Of a DNA stretch of 64,000 nucleotides, positions 29,942 to 40,173 are shown piece by piece. The DNA comes from Paenibacillus lutimineralis. GTDB lineage: Bacteria > Bacillota > Bacilli > Paenibacillales > Paenibacillaceae. Position 1 is the first letter of the stretch, and every line of letters begins with the position of its first letter. The position numbers and the translations under genes are program-made. The stretch covers positions 5,757,501 through 5,821,500 of the forward strand of contig NZ_CP034346.1 of assembly GCF_003991425.1 (NCBI RefSeq). Direction: 5' to 3'. Below the pieces are notes generated by a model that worked only from the letters and a program-made list of their open reading frames with translations, had not been told where the DNA came from and searched no databases.

Positions 29942-31534
29942 TCACCCTGATATTGTTTTACTAAATACATTATTGTATTCAAGAACTACTTGTTTCCAAG
30001 TTCGTTCGCTAAATTTTTCATACAATGCTGCCTGTTCTTTAAATAATGCATCCCTATTCTCAATTCCCCACATTATTTTATCTGCAATTGAATGAGGGTT
30101 ATAAGGATTAAATAACATTTTTGCTGACAAATCTCTATTGGAAATTTCAGCCCTAACTACAGGGATATCACTCATAATTGAAGGTGTCCCAACTGAATAT
30201 GCCTCTGAAAATGTAAACGGAAATCCCCCTTCAAAAAGAGTTGGGTTCACCGAACATTTTGCAAGACTATTAATGGAGGCCAAAACTTCAGACGGCAAAT
30301 CGTAAAACATAAGAATATCATTTGCCAGGTGATTTTCTTGAATATATTTTTGAATATAGTCTACACAAGTAATATTCCCAGTCAGAATTAATTTAACGTT
30401 TTTTTGCCTATCAACATTAATTATTTTTATCGCTTTTATTAAATTGAATATATTTTTGTGAGGTCTGAATTGTGAGGAATATACCAAGTAATCAAAGCGA
30501 CTTATATCCGTTTTATATAAAATATCCCCTGGATAAAATTTGGTATTACTGTATATTTTAACCATTTCCTTCGCATTCATTATAGGGGATAGATATTTTT
30601 CAATTGATTTGGATACCTTTATATGCGCACTCATGTCTACGTTAGCATGCTTAATAACTGTAATTTTTTCTGCCTCAACCCCACAGATATTTATTAAATG
30701 ATGTTGTTTGACATGCTCACTGTAGCAAATAATACTGTCCGCAGCAGAAATGCTCTTACGAATTCGGTTATGAATGCCAGATACTCCAGGAAATTGAGTA
30801 GGAAAATCGTAAAACACAATATCAGGTGCAGCCAATACTTTCTTACATTTTAAATCTTTAATTTGTGGCCATACCATAGAAGGGATGAAACAAACATCAA
30901 TTTCATTTCGACTATTTATTAATCTGGTCAATCTCTGAAGTTCCGAATCCAGTACTTTTTGATATAAACCACTCATACCTTTTGATACAACTTTCTTAAT
31001 TTTATTTAGAAATCCACTTCGTTGGTTTATCCCCTGGATTCCTCGAATTAAATATCCTGACACTTTTTCCATCAGCAGAAATGCAAGATATAAAACTACA
31101 AATACCATGAAAATTGGTAATAAAATCACAGCAATAATTAGATATATAATTGTTTTTAATAATATGAGAGTAACGGTTGACGTAGAGAAAAAATCTGTCA
31201 CCAAATCACTGACTGTTCTTAGTACGAAACGCTTAACCCTCTCGCGAAGTTTTCTTTCACGTTGAACCTTCTTCTTATTTTTTCTATCGGAAATAAATTG
31301 TTTTATCCGCACGCCTATTGGGTACTTTTTTAAATAGATTATTTCAATGTTGTCAGTTGGAACATTGTTATCATCTAATAAATTTATAATTGATTCTTGG
31401 AGCCATGAAGGACTATACAAGACAAAGGGTCTGGTGGAATTCTCCTTTAACAAAAAAGCCAGTAACCTACCTATCCCTTCATTCGCCAAGTTTACACCTG
31501 GTTGGAAACCTAAGAAGACTCCTATTTTTTTCAT
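29942..31534 (-). CDS. GT-B glycosyltransferase (family 1/4 type)
   Basis: 530 residues. The start shows GVFLGFQPGVNLANEGIGRL. There is an unusual inserted stretch of basic and hydrophobic residues (about 80-190) that may bind or cross the membrane. The retaining GT-B C-terminal domain has YSSQFRPHKNIFNLIKAIK, LILTGNIT and CSVNPTLFEGGFPFTFSEAYSVGTPSIMSD, the last with the family Glu pair. The ATG overlaps the upstream stop (ATGA), with GGAGGAGG at the correct distance. AT-rich like its neighbours. It probably extends the lipid-linked glycan; the donor is unknown. Confidence 0.85.
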   Translation of the reverse strand: MKKIGVFLGFQPGVNLANEGIGRLLAFLLKENSTRPFVLYSPSWLQESIINLLDDNNVPTDNIEIIYLKKYPIGVRIKQFISDRKNKKKVQRERKLRERVKRFVLRTVSDLVTDFFSTSTVTLILLKTIIYLIIAVILLPIFMVFVVLYLAFLLMEKVSGYLIRGIQGINQRSGFLNKIKKVVSKGMSGLYQKVLDSELQRLTRLINSRNEIDVCFIPSMVWPQIKDLKCKKVLAAPDIVFYDFPTQFPGVSGIHNRIRKSISAADSIICYSEHVKQHHLINICGVEAEKITVIKHANVDMSAHIKVSKSIEKYLSPIMNAKEMVKIYSNTKFYPGDILYKTDISRFDYLVYSSQFRPHKNIFNLIKAIKIINVDRQKNVKLILTGNITCVDYIQKYIQENHLANDILMFYDLPSEVLASINSLAKCSVNPTLFEGGFPFTFSEAYSVGTPSIMSDIPVVRAEISNRDLSAKMLFNPYNPHSIADKIMWGIENRDALFKEQAALYEKFSERTWKQVVLEYNNVFSKTISG

Positions 31535-33738
31535 ACCAACCTCCTCCAGATCTCAGTCAATTTGTTTGGGGAAACAATTTTTCTATTATCATTGTGTTTG
31601 TGCCCTTCGTTTTTTGAATTTATTCCCTCAAGTAAATTGAATAAAATATACTTATCAGCCAGGAAGGGTTCATATACAATGGAGTCATTTTCATCATCCA
31701 CTATGTCTTTATAAAACAAAAAATCATTTAAAAATATCTTTTTGGAGCATGCAGCTGCCTTTGATATTTTAAATGTTATACCCTCGACGTTATGAGGAAT
31801 AATAATTATTTTAGCATGAGCGTATAATATATCGTATTCACTAGCGGGAACATCCATAAACAGTGTGATTTGCTGTTTTACATATTTAGAGTCTTGAATC
31901 TTATTGGCTAGTTCTTGAAATAATTCCGTTGTACAGTTATTGAGTACAATATTTATTTTTTCCTCAACGTTACCAATTTTATAATAGGACTCTATTATTC
32001 CCAAAAAATCATTTACATCATTATGTTTTGTTGCATCCATTTCAATTAATACATAATCCGATTTTATATTCGGCAATTCATATCTACTTTCAATTTCAGA
32101 GGATGGAATAACTATTATATTTTCTTCATAAACACCCAAATATTTTACCAAATTATTTTTAGTTTCCTCTGAGAAAGTAAGAATAAAGTAGGCATTTTTC
32201 AAATTGGAAATTACCGTTCTAGAGAGATTTCCATAGTATTTTTCACCAATATTTTCAACTAATACCCCATACGGTTTGATCGGTGCAATCGGTAATTCAA
32301 TGTTATCGAAGAAAAAAAGCCAATAATCGCATTCAATATAGTTCTGGGCATAATCTACCGGCAGAGCATATTTGCTAAACCATAATGGCTCATCCCGAAA
32401 CATTAGCGATACTGATTCTTTAACCTCATTTGCAGTAATTTCTTTTATGGAATACTCTCTTGTATCCATAACATATTGTAAAAAATTAACAATTTCTCTA
32501 CCTTTAGTATACTTTCTAGCCGGCAAGTTTAATATTATTTGATTGTTAGAATTTAATTGTTTAATTCCGGAATTCAGCTTCTCCGCCAATTCGATATAAT
32601 CTAAAAGATGAGACTCATTTTGTACATTAGATAAAAATACGGCTGTTGTTTTACTTATGAGCTGTTTTTTTTCATAGCGTTCAACAATGGGCAAAAAATT
32701 CTCGGTCCATTTTTTTTTGTTAAATTCATATGAAAATTTGTAAAGAATTTCACTTTGATCCCTTTTGATCATTTCAATAAGTTCCTGATCACCATCAAGA
32801 ATTCTTTTAATTTTTACTCTAGCTTCATTAAGATCTTTACAGCATCCTGTTTGCCGTTCGCCACCTAATATGCTTAATAATCCTCCTTTTAAATAAATTA
32901 CAGGCATTCCAGCTATCATTGCCTCCAAAGGGTGATAATGTAAGTGTCTGGGATAAGTAGAATGATAATACATAACTTTGCGGGTTTTGAATAAATCATT
33001 CAACTCCTCACGTTCAAGAAAGCCTGTAACACGCTTATCCTCCACTTTAACTGGTTGATTACCTGCAATAATAAAATCAAAGTCTTTAAAGTCTTTTATA
33101 AATCGTTTATAAACTTCTTTTGATTCCTTATTGTAATTAATTCTCGTGCAAAAAAATAAAATTTCATCCACATTTCCAATCCACTGGTTTTCTATACTAT
33201 AAAATTCCTCAGGCAAACCAAGAGGCATATAGATGGCTTTTTCTTTAAATATTCCTGATTCATTTTTTGAAATATTGTCATAGCATTCAGAAAACCAAAT
33301 TCTATCCTTACTTTTTTCAAAATTATAAAAATAACTTTCACCGTAAAAATCCCTAGTGATTTTGGAATAGTTCAAATTTTCAAATAATCCGAATGCTCTT
33401 GCAAATATTTGACCTTCGAAATTATCTATTAAATTTTTCAACGCGTAAAAATCAAACATTATTAGTGCTACATCAAAGTGTGTATTAATAATGTTTTTAA
33501 TAATAAAAGGCATTTGTTCATTTTCATAAAAGTTATATTGATTTAGTAATTCTAATTCGTGATCGGGAATAGTTAGGGTTTCATCATATTTATATGTTAC
33601 AGATCCACTGCGTTCTAATATATTTTTAGGTGCTATTTTGGGTGTGAATATTTCAAAACCCAAATCTTGTATTAAAGGAAGTTCAAATCTGCTAAGCGTA
33701 TCATGATTTAAAATCCATAATAATCTTCGTTTTTTCAT
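31531..33738 (-). CDS. Large protein with two glycosyltransferase-like GT-B regions
   Basis: About 735 residues. The start is taken as the ATG at 33736-33738 because GGGGGT lies 4-9 nt upstream; another ATG six codons earlier overlaps the stop of the upstream ABC gene and could work by coupling. The N-terminal half has DEILFFCTRINYN, FIIAGNQPVKV and HYHPLEAMIAGMPVIYLKGG, a retaining GT-B C-domain. The C-terminal half has a second set: VLVENIGEKYYGN, IIVIPSSEIESRYE and a region with DVPASEYDILYAHAKIIIIPHNVEGITFK where the acceptor-side Glu is expected. It looks like a fusion of two transferases that might add two sugars. AT-rich. Specificity unknown. Confidence 0.75.
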   Translation of the reverse strand: MKKRRLLWILNHDTLSRFELPLIQDLGFEIFTPKIAPKNILERSGSVTYKYDETLTIPDHELELLNQYNFYENEQMPFIIKNIINTHFDVALIMFDFYALKNLIDNFEGQIFARAFGLFENLNYSKITRDFYGESYFYNFEKSKDRIWFSECYDNISKNESGIFKEKAIYMPLGLPEEFYSIENQWIGNVDEILFFCTRINYNKESKEVYKRFIKDFKDFDFIIAGNQPVKVEDKRVTGFLEREELNDLFKTRKVMYYHSTYPRHLHYHPLEAMIAGMPVIYLKGGLLSILGGERQTGCCKDLNEARVKIKRILDGDQELIEMIKRDQSEILYKFSYEFNKKKWTENFLPIVERYEKKQLISKTTAVFLSNVQNESHLLDYIELAEKLNSGIKQLNSNNQIILNLPARKYTKGREIVNFLQYVMDTREYSIKEITANEVKESVSLMFRDEPLWFSKYALPVDYAQNYIECDYWLFFFDNIELPIAPIKPYGVLVENIGEKYYGNLSRTVISNLKNAYFILTFSEETKNNLVKYLGVYEENIIVIPSSEIESRYELPNIKSDYVLIEMDATKHNDVNDFLGIIESYYKIGNVEEKINIVLNNCTTELFQELANKIQDSKYVKQQITLFMDVPASEYDILYAHAKIIIIPHNVEGITFKISKAAACSKKIFLNDFLFYKDIVDDENDSIVYEPFLADKYILFNLLEGINSKNEGHKHNDNRKIVSPNKLTEIWRRLV

Positions 33739-33752
33739 AGTTACCCCCAACT

Positions 33753-34499
33753 TCATTTAAAACTATTTTGATACTCCTCTATAACTTCGCTTGGCTTCCC
33801 ATCTTTTATAATCCGCCCATTTTTCAATAAAATTACGCGATTACAAACTTCCTCGATTGTTTTTAAATCATGCGAAACCAAAACCAGTATTTTTGCCTTA
33901 CCCATCAATCCCATCATTCTTTCTTTAGCCTTGACAGCAAAAGCGGCGTCTCCCGCACCGATTACTTCATCAAGAAGTAGAATTTCCCCGTCAATGGATG
34001 TGGATATTGCAAATGCCAAGCGGATAAGCATGCCGGAAGAATAGGAACGAATAGGGTAATCTATAAATTCTCCTAATTCGGCAAAATTTATGATCTCTTG
34101 TTCTTGCTGTTTTATCCTCTTCGGTGTTTCCCCAAGAAGCAGACCCCGATACATAATATTTTCTCTGCCGGTGGATTCCAAATCAAAGCCAAGCGCCAAA
34201 TCGAATAAAGATCGAATTTCACCCTTGACCTCTAATTGACCTGATTTAATTGGGTAGATTCCACCTATAGTCTTTAATAACGTACTTTTTCCAGCACCGT
34301 TATGGCCAATAACCCCTAGCTTTTCACCTTCTTTAATGTAAAGGTTAAAATTCTTTAGGGCATGTACATCATCTAATTTTTCTTTCTTTTTCTGCAATTT
34401 TAAAAGTGAAAATACTTCTTGTTTTAAAGTAGTCGCATTATAGATATGAGATGGATAATAGAGATCAACATTTTCCATTCGAACATAATAATTGTCCAT
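33753..34499 (-). CDS. Polysaccharide ABC exporter, ATP-binding subunit (Wzt/TagH-like)
   Basis: The ATPase that powers export of a lipid-linked polysaccharide through the permease encoded just upstream. Walker A is GHNGAGKSTLL, the signature YSSGMLIRLAFAIST, Walker B ILLLDEVIGAGDAAF, and the switch His is in VLVSHD. The 248 residues match the nucleotide-binding domain alone; the extra C-terminal carbohydrate-binding domain of some Wzt proteins is missing. The start is set at the ATG 34497-34499 because GAGGAAG lies just before it; a TTG five codons upstream is less likely. Confidence 0.92.
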   Translation of the reverse strand: MDNYYVRMENVDLYYPSHIYNATTLKQEVFSLLKLQKKKEKLDDVHALKNFNLYIKEGEKLGVIGHNGAGKSTLLKTIGGIYPIKSGQLEVKGEIRSLFDLALGFDLESTGRENIMYRGLLLGETPKRIKQQEQEIINFAELGEFIDYPIRSYSSGMLIRLAFAISTSIDGEILLLDEVIGAGDAAFAVKAKERMMGLMGKAKILVLVSHDLKTIEEVCNRVILLKNGRIIKDGKPSEVIEEYQNSFK

Positions 34500-34526
34500 A
34501 GTTTTCTTCCTCAAATATTTTATATA

Positions 34527-35312
34527 TTATAAATAAAATATAACTTTTTTATGATTATCTTTATAAATTTTCCCAGCCCATAAACCAAAAACAGCTATTG
34601 TCCCTAATGTAAACAGATAGTCTGTAGCATCCGGCATTACCCCGTATAAAAATGGATTTCTAATGAGGTTAAGAAGATGAGTAATGGGATTGTAATGAAA
34701 GAATGCAGCCAAAGCAGGATTGGAAGTGAACATATCTTTTTTAAAAAAGACAGGAGAAACGTACCATACTGCTTGGATCACTAAAGCTATTACTTGGGGG
34801 TAATCACGATATTTGGCATTAGTAAATCCCGCAATAGTTGTAATAGCCCAAGATAAACAGAAATACAATAGTATTGTCAACGGAAGTGTAATAATCCCCA
34901 AAATAACATTTGCAGGGCTAACGATCAACATCCAGATTCCAAGCGACAGCATCGCAATACTAAACGTAATTGTAAAGACTAGCGCAGACCTTAAGGTATA
35001 GATAATTACAGGATGATTAAACTGGCGAATGTATTGTTCGCCAGTCATAATCGAATATCCACCACCAATAAAAGAAGAGCTAATTAGCTCCCAAACAATT
35101 AATCCCGATAATACATAAGGAGCATAATCTGCAAATGACATATTAAATACTGTACCAAAAACAGTAGACATCAAAGCAGTAAGCAGCAATGGATTCATAA
35201 ACGTCCATAGTATCCCCAACTTTGATCGTCTAAATTTATTTTTCAGTTCAGCTCTGACTAAATGAGACCAAAAGAATCGAGTTTGATATATCTTTTGTAT
35301 ATAGACCTTCAA
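34527..35312 (-). CDS. Polysaccharide ABC exporter, permease subunit (Wzm-like)
   Basis: An ABC-2 type membrane protein with six helices, about 261 residues. It has LVRAELKNKFRRSKLGILWTF before the first helix, typical of teichoic-acid and O-antigen exporters, and FKKDMFTSNPALAAFFHYNPITHLL near the end. The start is set at TTG 35310-35312 because GGAGG sits 7 nt upstream; a GTG seven codons earlier is in frame but lies upstream of that site. It pairs with the ATPase gene 27 bp downstream. Together they would move the finished or partial glycan across the membrane. Confidence 0.9.
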   Translation of the reverse strand: MKVYIQKIYQTRFFWSHLVRAELKNKFRRSKLGILWTFMNPLLLTALMSTVFGTVFNMSFADYAPYVLSGLIVWELISSSFIGGGYSIMTGEQYIRQFNHPVIIYTLRSALVFTITFSIAMLSLGIWMLIVSPANVILGIITLPLTILLYFCLSWAITTIAGFTNAKYRDYPQVIALVIQAVWYVSPVFFKKDMFTSNPALAAFFHYNPITHLLNLIRNPFLYGVMPDATDYLFTLGTIAVFGLWAGKIYKDNHKKVIFYL

Positions 35313-35344
35313 AGTCTTACCTCCAAATATCACACAACTTATTC

Positions 35345-36466
35345 CTATAGATTATTGTTACAATGAAAAACGAGTCTACTGCAGATATAATCAATTTGCT
35401 CATCTGTAAGCGTAGCGTTCGTTGGTATATTAAATCCGCGTGAAGAGATCTGATCGGCAACAGGATAATTAGAATGCTCTTCATAATAAGGCGGCATCTG
35501 ATGCATTGGGTAGAATAAAGGTCTTGTTTCAATTCCATCTGCTTCTAGTAACGCCATGATTTCATCACGAGAAGCCTTCACCTTGTCGGCTAATAATATA
35601 GATACCATCCAATAAGTATGCTTTGCCCACGGCATTTCTGGTTGAAGGGTAAAAACATCATTAAATTGAGAAAGTTTAACTATATATGATTCAGCTACTC
35701 TTCTTCTTTGTCCCAAATGCCAATCTATATTTTCAAGCTGTCCTAATCCAACTGCTGCTTGTAAATTAGTCATTCGATAGTTATACCCTACTTCATTAAA
35801 CCAATATCTCTTTTTAGGATCCATTGCCTGGCCTCTAAGCAATCTCATTTTTTCTGCCAATTCACTATTATTCGTAGTGATCATACCACCTTCACCAGTA
35901 GAGATTACTTTATTTCCAAAAAAGCTGAAAGTACCTACATCACCAATTGATCCAACTACTTTACCATTATATTCGGCTCCATGAGCCTCAGCAGCATCTT
36001 CTATAACAAATAGATTATGCTTTTGGGCAATTTCCATAATTGGATCCATATCTACTGGATGTCCATAGAGATGAACAACAATAATACCTTTTGTTTTTGG
36101 CGTAATTTTCTCTTCCATTTTTTTAGGATCTATATTCCACGAATCATTCTCACAATCCACTAAAACTGGAGTTGCACCACAATATTTCACGGCATTTGCC
36201 GTAGCAATATATGTAAACGTGGGAATAATTATTTCATCACCTTGACCTACCCCATAAGCTAATAAAGGTAAGTGTATAGCCACAGTACCATTAGCACAAG
36301 AAAGTGCATGCTTAACGTCGCAAAATTCTGCAAACTTCTCTTCAAATTTTGTAACATATTTACCATTAGCGGAAATCCATCCGGTGTCAATACAATCAAG
36401 TACATACTCTCTCTCATTACCATTCAATACAGGACTTGCAAGAGTTATTCTTTCAGCAACTTTCAT
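35345..36466 (-). CDS. DegT/DnrJ/EryC1/StrS aminotransferase, perosamine-synthase-like
   Basis: A PLP-dependent sugar aminotransferase. About 373 residues from the ATG at 36464-36466, which has AAGGG at a good distance; an ATG three codons earlier overlaps the upstream stop. Motifs are NGTVAIHLPLLA, GDEIIIPTFTYIATANAV, IEDAAEAHGAEYNGK and the PLP lysine in FFGNKVISTGEGGM. The sequence fits GDP-perosamine synthases, and GDP-mannose dehydratase lies three genes upstream, which would supply GDP-4-keto-6-deoxymannose. Other 4-keto sugar substrates cannot be excluded. Confidence 0.85.
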   Translation of the reverse strand: MKVAERITLASPVLNGNEREYVLDCIDTGWISANGKYVTKFEEKFAEFCDVKHALSCANGTVAIHLPLLAYGVGQGDEIIIPTFTYIATANAVKYCGATPVLVDCENDSWNIDPKKMEEKITPKTKGIIVVHLYGHPVDMDPIMEIAQKHNLFVIEDAAEAHGAEYNGKVVGSIGDVGTFSFFGNKVISTGEGGMITTNNSELAEKMRLLRGQAMDPKKRYWFNEVGYNYRMTNLQAAVGLGQLENIDWHLGQRRRVAESYIVKLSQFNDVFTLQPEMPWAKHTYWMVSILLADKVKASRDEIMALLEADGIETRPLFYPMHQMPPYYEEHSNYPVADQISSRGFNIPTNATLTDEQIDYICSRLVFHCNNNL

Positions 36467-36471
36467 TGTAA

Positions 36472-37116
36472 TCATCCCTTAGCAATAATTTTTTTTGCAG
36501 GTACTCCAACTACTGTTGATCCTGGTAGTATATCTGAAATCACTACCGCTCCAGCCCCAATTACCGACCATTCTCCGATTTCTACATTAGGTGTAATTTT
36601 GCTCCCAGTACCAACAAACGCTCCTTCGCACACCCTTACACAACCAGTCAAAGATGTGCCCGGTGCGATATGAACATGAGAGTCAATAATACAATCATGA
36701 TCTATCCCTGACAAAGTATTTATTATCACATTATCTTTGATAACTGCATAAGGATTTATAACTGCCCCAGCCATAACTACTACACCTTGTCCTATCTTTG
36801 CATGGGGTGATATATGAGCAAATGGACTAATCGCATTAACTGGCATAAATCCAACAGTACGTATTTTTTCAAAGAGAATTTTTCTGACTTTATTGTCCCC
36901 AAGTCCTACAATAAACCTTAAAACCCCTTTATTAAGTAATTCTGGGAGAATTTCATCATTGCCTAGATAGGGGACTCCGCACAAACTCCTCTGCTGATCA
37001 GAGTTATCAGTAAAACCGACAATCTCATAGGTACCCGCACTTTGAAGTATATCTATAACTACTTTAGAATGTCCCCCACCACCGATAACTACTACTTTAT
37101 CCAATACTGGTTCCAC
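36472..37116 (-). CDS. NeuD/PglD-type sugar O- or N-acyltransferase
   Basis: 214 residues. The N-terminal Rossmann-like part has VVVIGGGGHSKVVIDIL, followed by a left-handed beta-helix of hexapeptide repeats (ISPHAKIGQGVVVMAG, VHIAPGTSLTG) and the C-terminal GAGAVVISDILPGSTVVGVPAK. The family transfers acetyl groups to amino sugars. Immediately upstream of a perosamine-synthase-like aminotransferase, it probably makes GDP-N-acetylperosamine. The catalytic His is expected in SGIDHDCIID. It lies 3 bp from the upstream reductase gene. Confidence 0.87.
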   Translation of the reverse strand: MEPVLDKVVVIGGGGHSKVVIDILQSAGTYEIVGFTDNSDQQRSLCGVPYLGNDEILPELLNKGVLRFIVGLGDNKVRKILFEKIRTVGFMPVNAISPFAHISPHAKIGQGVVVMAGAVINPYAVIKDNVIINTLSGIDHDCIIDSHVHIAPGTSLTGCVRVCEGAFVGTGSKITPNVEIGEWSVIGAGAVVISDILPGSTVVGVPAKKIIAKG

Positions 37117-37119
37117 CCT

Positions 37120-38061
37120 TCAAGAATAAAGACTTGCATTGAATCTCCTCCAATACTCAAGCAATTCAACCATCGTTTGCTTTAGATCTCTTATGGGTTC
37201 CCAACCAGTCTCCAATCTTAATTTCGAGCTATCTCCAATTTTCACCAAAGTTTCATTTGGTCTTATCTTATTTTTATCAACTTTAATTTCCAATGACTCA
37301 ATCTCAGAATATAAAGAGAGCAAGTTCAACAAAGCCGAAATAGAAACCGCTTGCTGAGAAGAAACGTTGTACACTTCACCGCTTATCCCTTGCTTCATTA
37401 AAATATAATAAGCGTCTACCACATCTCTTACATCCAAAAAGTCTCTTTCCACATCAATATTACCCACGTGTATAACGTTATTGCCTTCATGCTCCAATTG
37501 TGCTATTTGTTTAGCAAAATTGGAGCATACAAATGCGGAGGATTGGCCAGGACCCGTATGATTAAAAGGCCTTACTCTAACAATATTCATCTTATAAGAT
37601 TTTACATATTGATCACTGATTAAATCCGCACAAGCTTTTGCCCCTGCATAAGGATTGTTAGGTTCAAGGGAATCTCTTTCAGTGAATGGAATACCTGTCC
37701 CTTCACCATAAACTGCTCCCGATCCTATATAAAGCACCTTAGAAAATAAATCAACTTTTCTCATAGCTTCATACAAACATAATGTTCCATTAGCAATTGT
37801 ATTGTATGTCTGTTGCGGCTCTTTATAGGTTAGTGGTATAAATGCAGCGCCTGCTAGATGGTATATTTCATCTGGTTTTTCTGATTTTAGAATTTGCTGT
37901 AACCTAAGCTCATCCGTAATATCACAAGAGATGAAATTAATATTATTGTCAATTACGCGCCTAGTTCGAGCTAATCCTACCACTTCATAACCACTTTCAA
38001 GCAGCTTTTGACTCAGGTAGGTCCCAACGAATCCACTAACTCCTGTTATCAGAGCTTTCAA
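37120..38061 (-). CDS. rmd: GDP-4-dehydro-6-deoxy-D-mannose reductase-like SDR
   Basis: An extended SDR of 313 residues. GVSGFVGTYLSQKLL (residues 7-21), HLAGAAFIPLTY, the YAGAKACADLI Tyr/Lys pair, VRPFNHTGPGQSSAFV and ERDFLDVRDVVDAY match Rmd enzymes, which reduce GDP-4-keto-6-deoxymannose to GDP-D-rhamnose. It is directly downstream of gmd, the source of that substrate; the aminotransferase at 35345 could compete for it. GDP-D-rhamnose made by Gmd plus Rmd is known in the S-layer glycan of Aneurinibacillus. The call is strong from motif and context, not proven. Confidence 0.85.
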   Translation of the reverse strand: MKALITGVSGFVGTYLSQKLLESGYEVVGLARTRRVIDNNINFISCDITDELRLQQILKSEKPDEIYHLAGAAFIPLTYKEPQQTYNTIANGTLCLYEAMRKVDLFSKVLYIGSGAVYGEGTGIPFTERDSLEPNNPYAGAKACADLISDQYVKSYKMNIVRVRPFNHTGPGQSSAFVCSNFAKQIAQLEHEGNNVIHVGNIDVERDFLDVRDVVDAYYILMKQGISGEVYNVSSQQAVSISALLNLLSLYSEIESLEIKVDKNKIRPNETLVKIGDSSKLRLETGWEPIRDLKQTMVELLEYWRRFNASLYS

Positions 38062-38084
38062 TTAATCACATCCTACGGATAGAA

Positions 38085-39071
<987 letters not shown>

Positions 39072-39095
39072 TTAAAAATAGTATTAATATTATAA

Positions 39096-40172
39096 TTATA
39101 AGTACTGTTCTAACTTCTGAACCTTTAACTCTTTAATCAAAGATTTTACCTCTTGTGCCTTTTCTTTCTTGCAAATCAGTGTAACATCATCAGTTTCCAC
39201 GATGATCAGATCCTCTACACCTAATGTAGCAATAAGCTTCCCATTACTTTCAATGATACAACGCTTCGTATCAAGGCTTAATATATTTCCATTTATAGCA
39301 TTTCCATTCTCATCCAGATCATTAATTCGTTCTAGAGCAGTCCAACTACCGACATCATCCCAGCCTAATACACAAGGAATAACATAGATACTATTTGCCT
39401 TTTCCATAATACCATAATCGATTGATTGATCTGGCATCCTAGGAAAATACGATTTTATAACTTCATTTCTTGGACTATTTATAAAAGATGTTTTCATACT
39501 CTCAAGCAAATCATGCATTTGAGGCATTAGCATTCGAATATGGTTGCGTATAACCGGTAATCTCCAAACAAAGATCCCGCTATTCCAATAATAATTACCC
39601 GCATCCACATATTTTTTAGCTCTAGCTTCGTCAGGCTTTTCAACAAATTGATTAACTTTATATACAATATGGTTCTCTATTTCAATAGTTTGATCTGTAC
39701 TTTCAATATAACCGTACCCAGTTTCCGGATATGTAGGAGTGATTCCGAGTGTTACCAAATTATCATCTTGCTTACTAACTTCAACTGCTGCTTTCAATAT
39801 ACTTACAAACTCGTCCTCATTCTTAATGATGTGATCGGAAGGAAGAACAATCATCGAACTGTCTGGAAATTTTTCTTCAATAATTATAGAAGCTAATCCA
39901 ACGCATGGTGCTGTATTTCGTCCAATCGGTTCAATTATGATATTATCAAACGGAAGAGTTGGAATCTGAGCCTTTATTAATTCAGCATAAGATTCATTGG
40001 TTATAATAAAAATTTGTTCAATTGGCATCAGTTTTTGCAGTCTATCTACTGTTTGTTGAAGCATTGATTTATTACCTGATATATTTAGAAACTGTTTTGG
40101 TAGATTAGTTCTACTTTTAGGCCAAAATCTTTCACCTTTGCCTCCAGCCAGAATCAAACATGTTGTTGTCAT
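39096..40172 (-). CDS. manC: Mannose-1-phosphate guanylyltransferase
   Basis: Makes GDP-mannose from mannose-1-phosphate and GTP. 358 residues from the ATG at 40170-40172; GGAGGG lies inside a short upstream TTG extension and marks this ATG as the start. Motifs are LILAGGKGERFWPKSR (near residue 5), PKQFLNISG, VLPSDHIIKN and FVEKPDEARA, and then the ManC-typical YYWNSGIFVWR and SIDYGIMEKA. It lacks the isomerase domain of the long ManC/AlgA type. It heads the GDP-sugar branch and follows a glycosyltransferase whose stop is at 40174. Confidence 0.93.
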   Translation of the reverse strand: MTTTCLILAGGKGERFWPKSRTNLPKQFLNISGNKSMLQQTVDRLQKLMPIEQIFIITNESYAELIKAQIPTLPFDNIIIEPIGRNTAPCVGLASIIIEEKFPDSSMIVLPSDHIIKNEDEFVSILKAAVEVSKQDDNLVTLGITPTYPETGYGYIESTDQTIEIENHIVYKVNQFVEKPDEARAKKYVDAGNYYWNSGIFVWRLPVIRNHIRMLMPQMHDLLESMKTSFINSPRNEVIKSYFPRMPDQSIDYGIMEKANSIYVIPCVLGWDDVGSWTALERINDLDENGNAINGNILSLDTKRCIIESNGKLIATLGVEDLIIVETDDVTLICKKEKAQEVKSLIKELKVQKLEQYL

Positions 40173-40173
40173 A

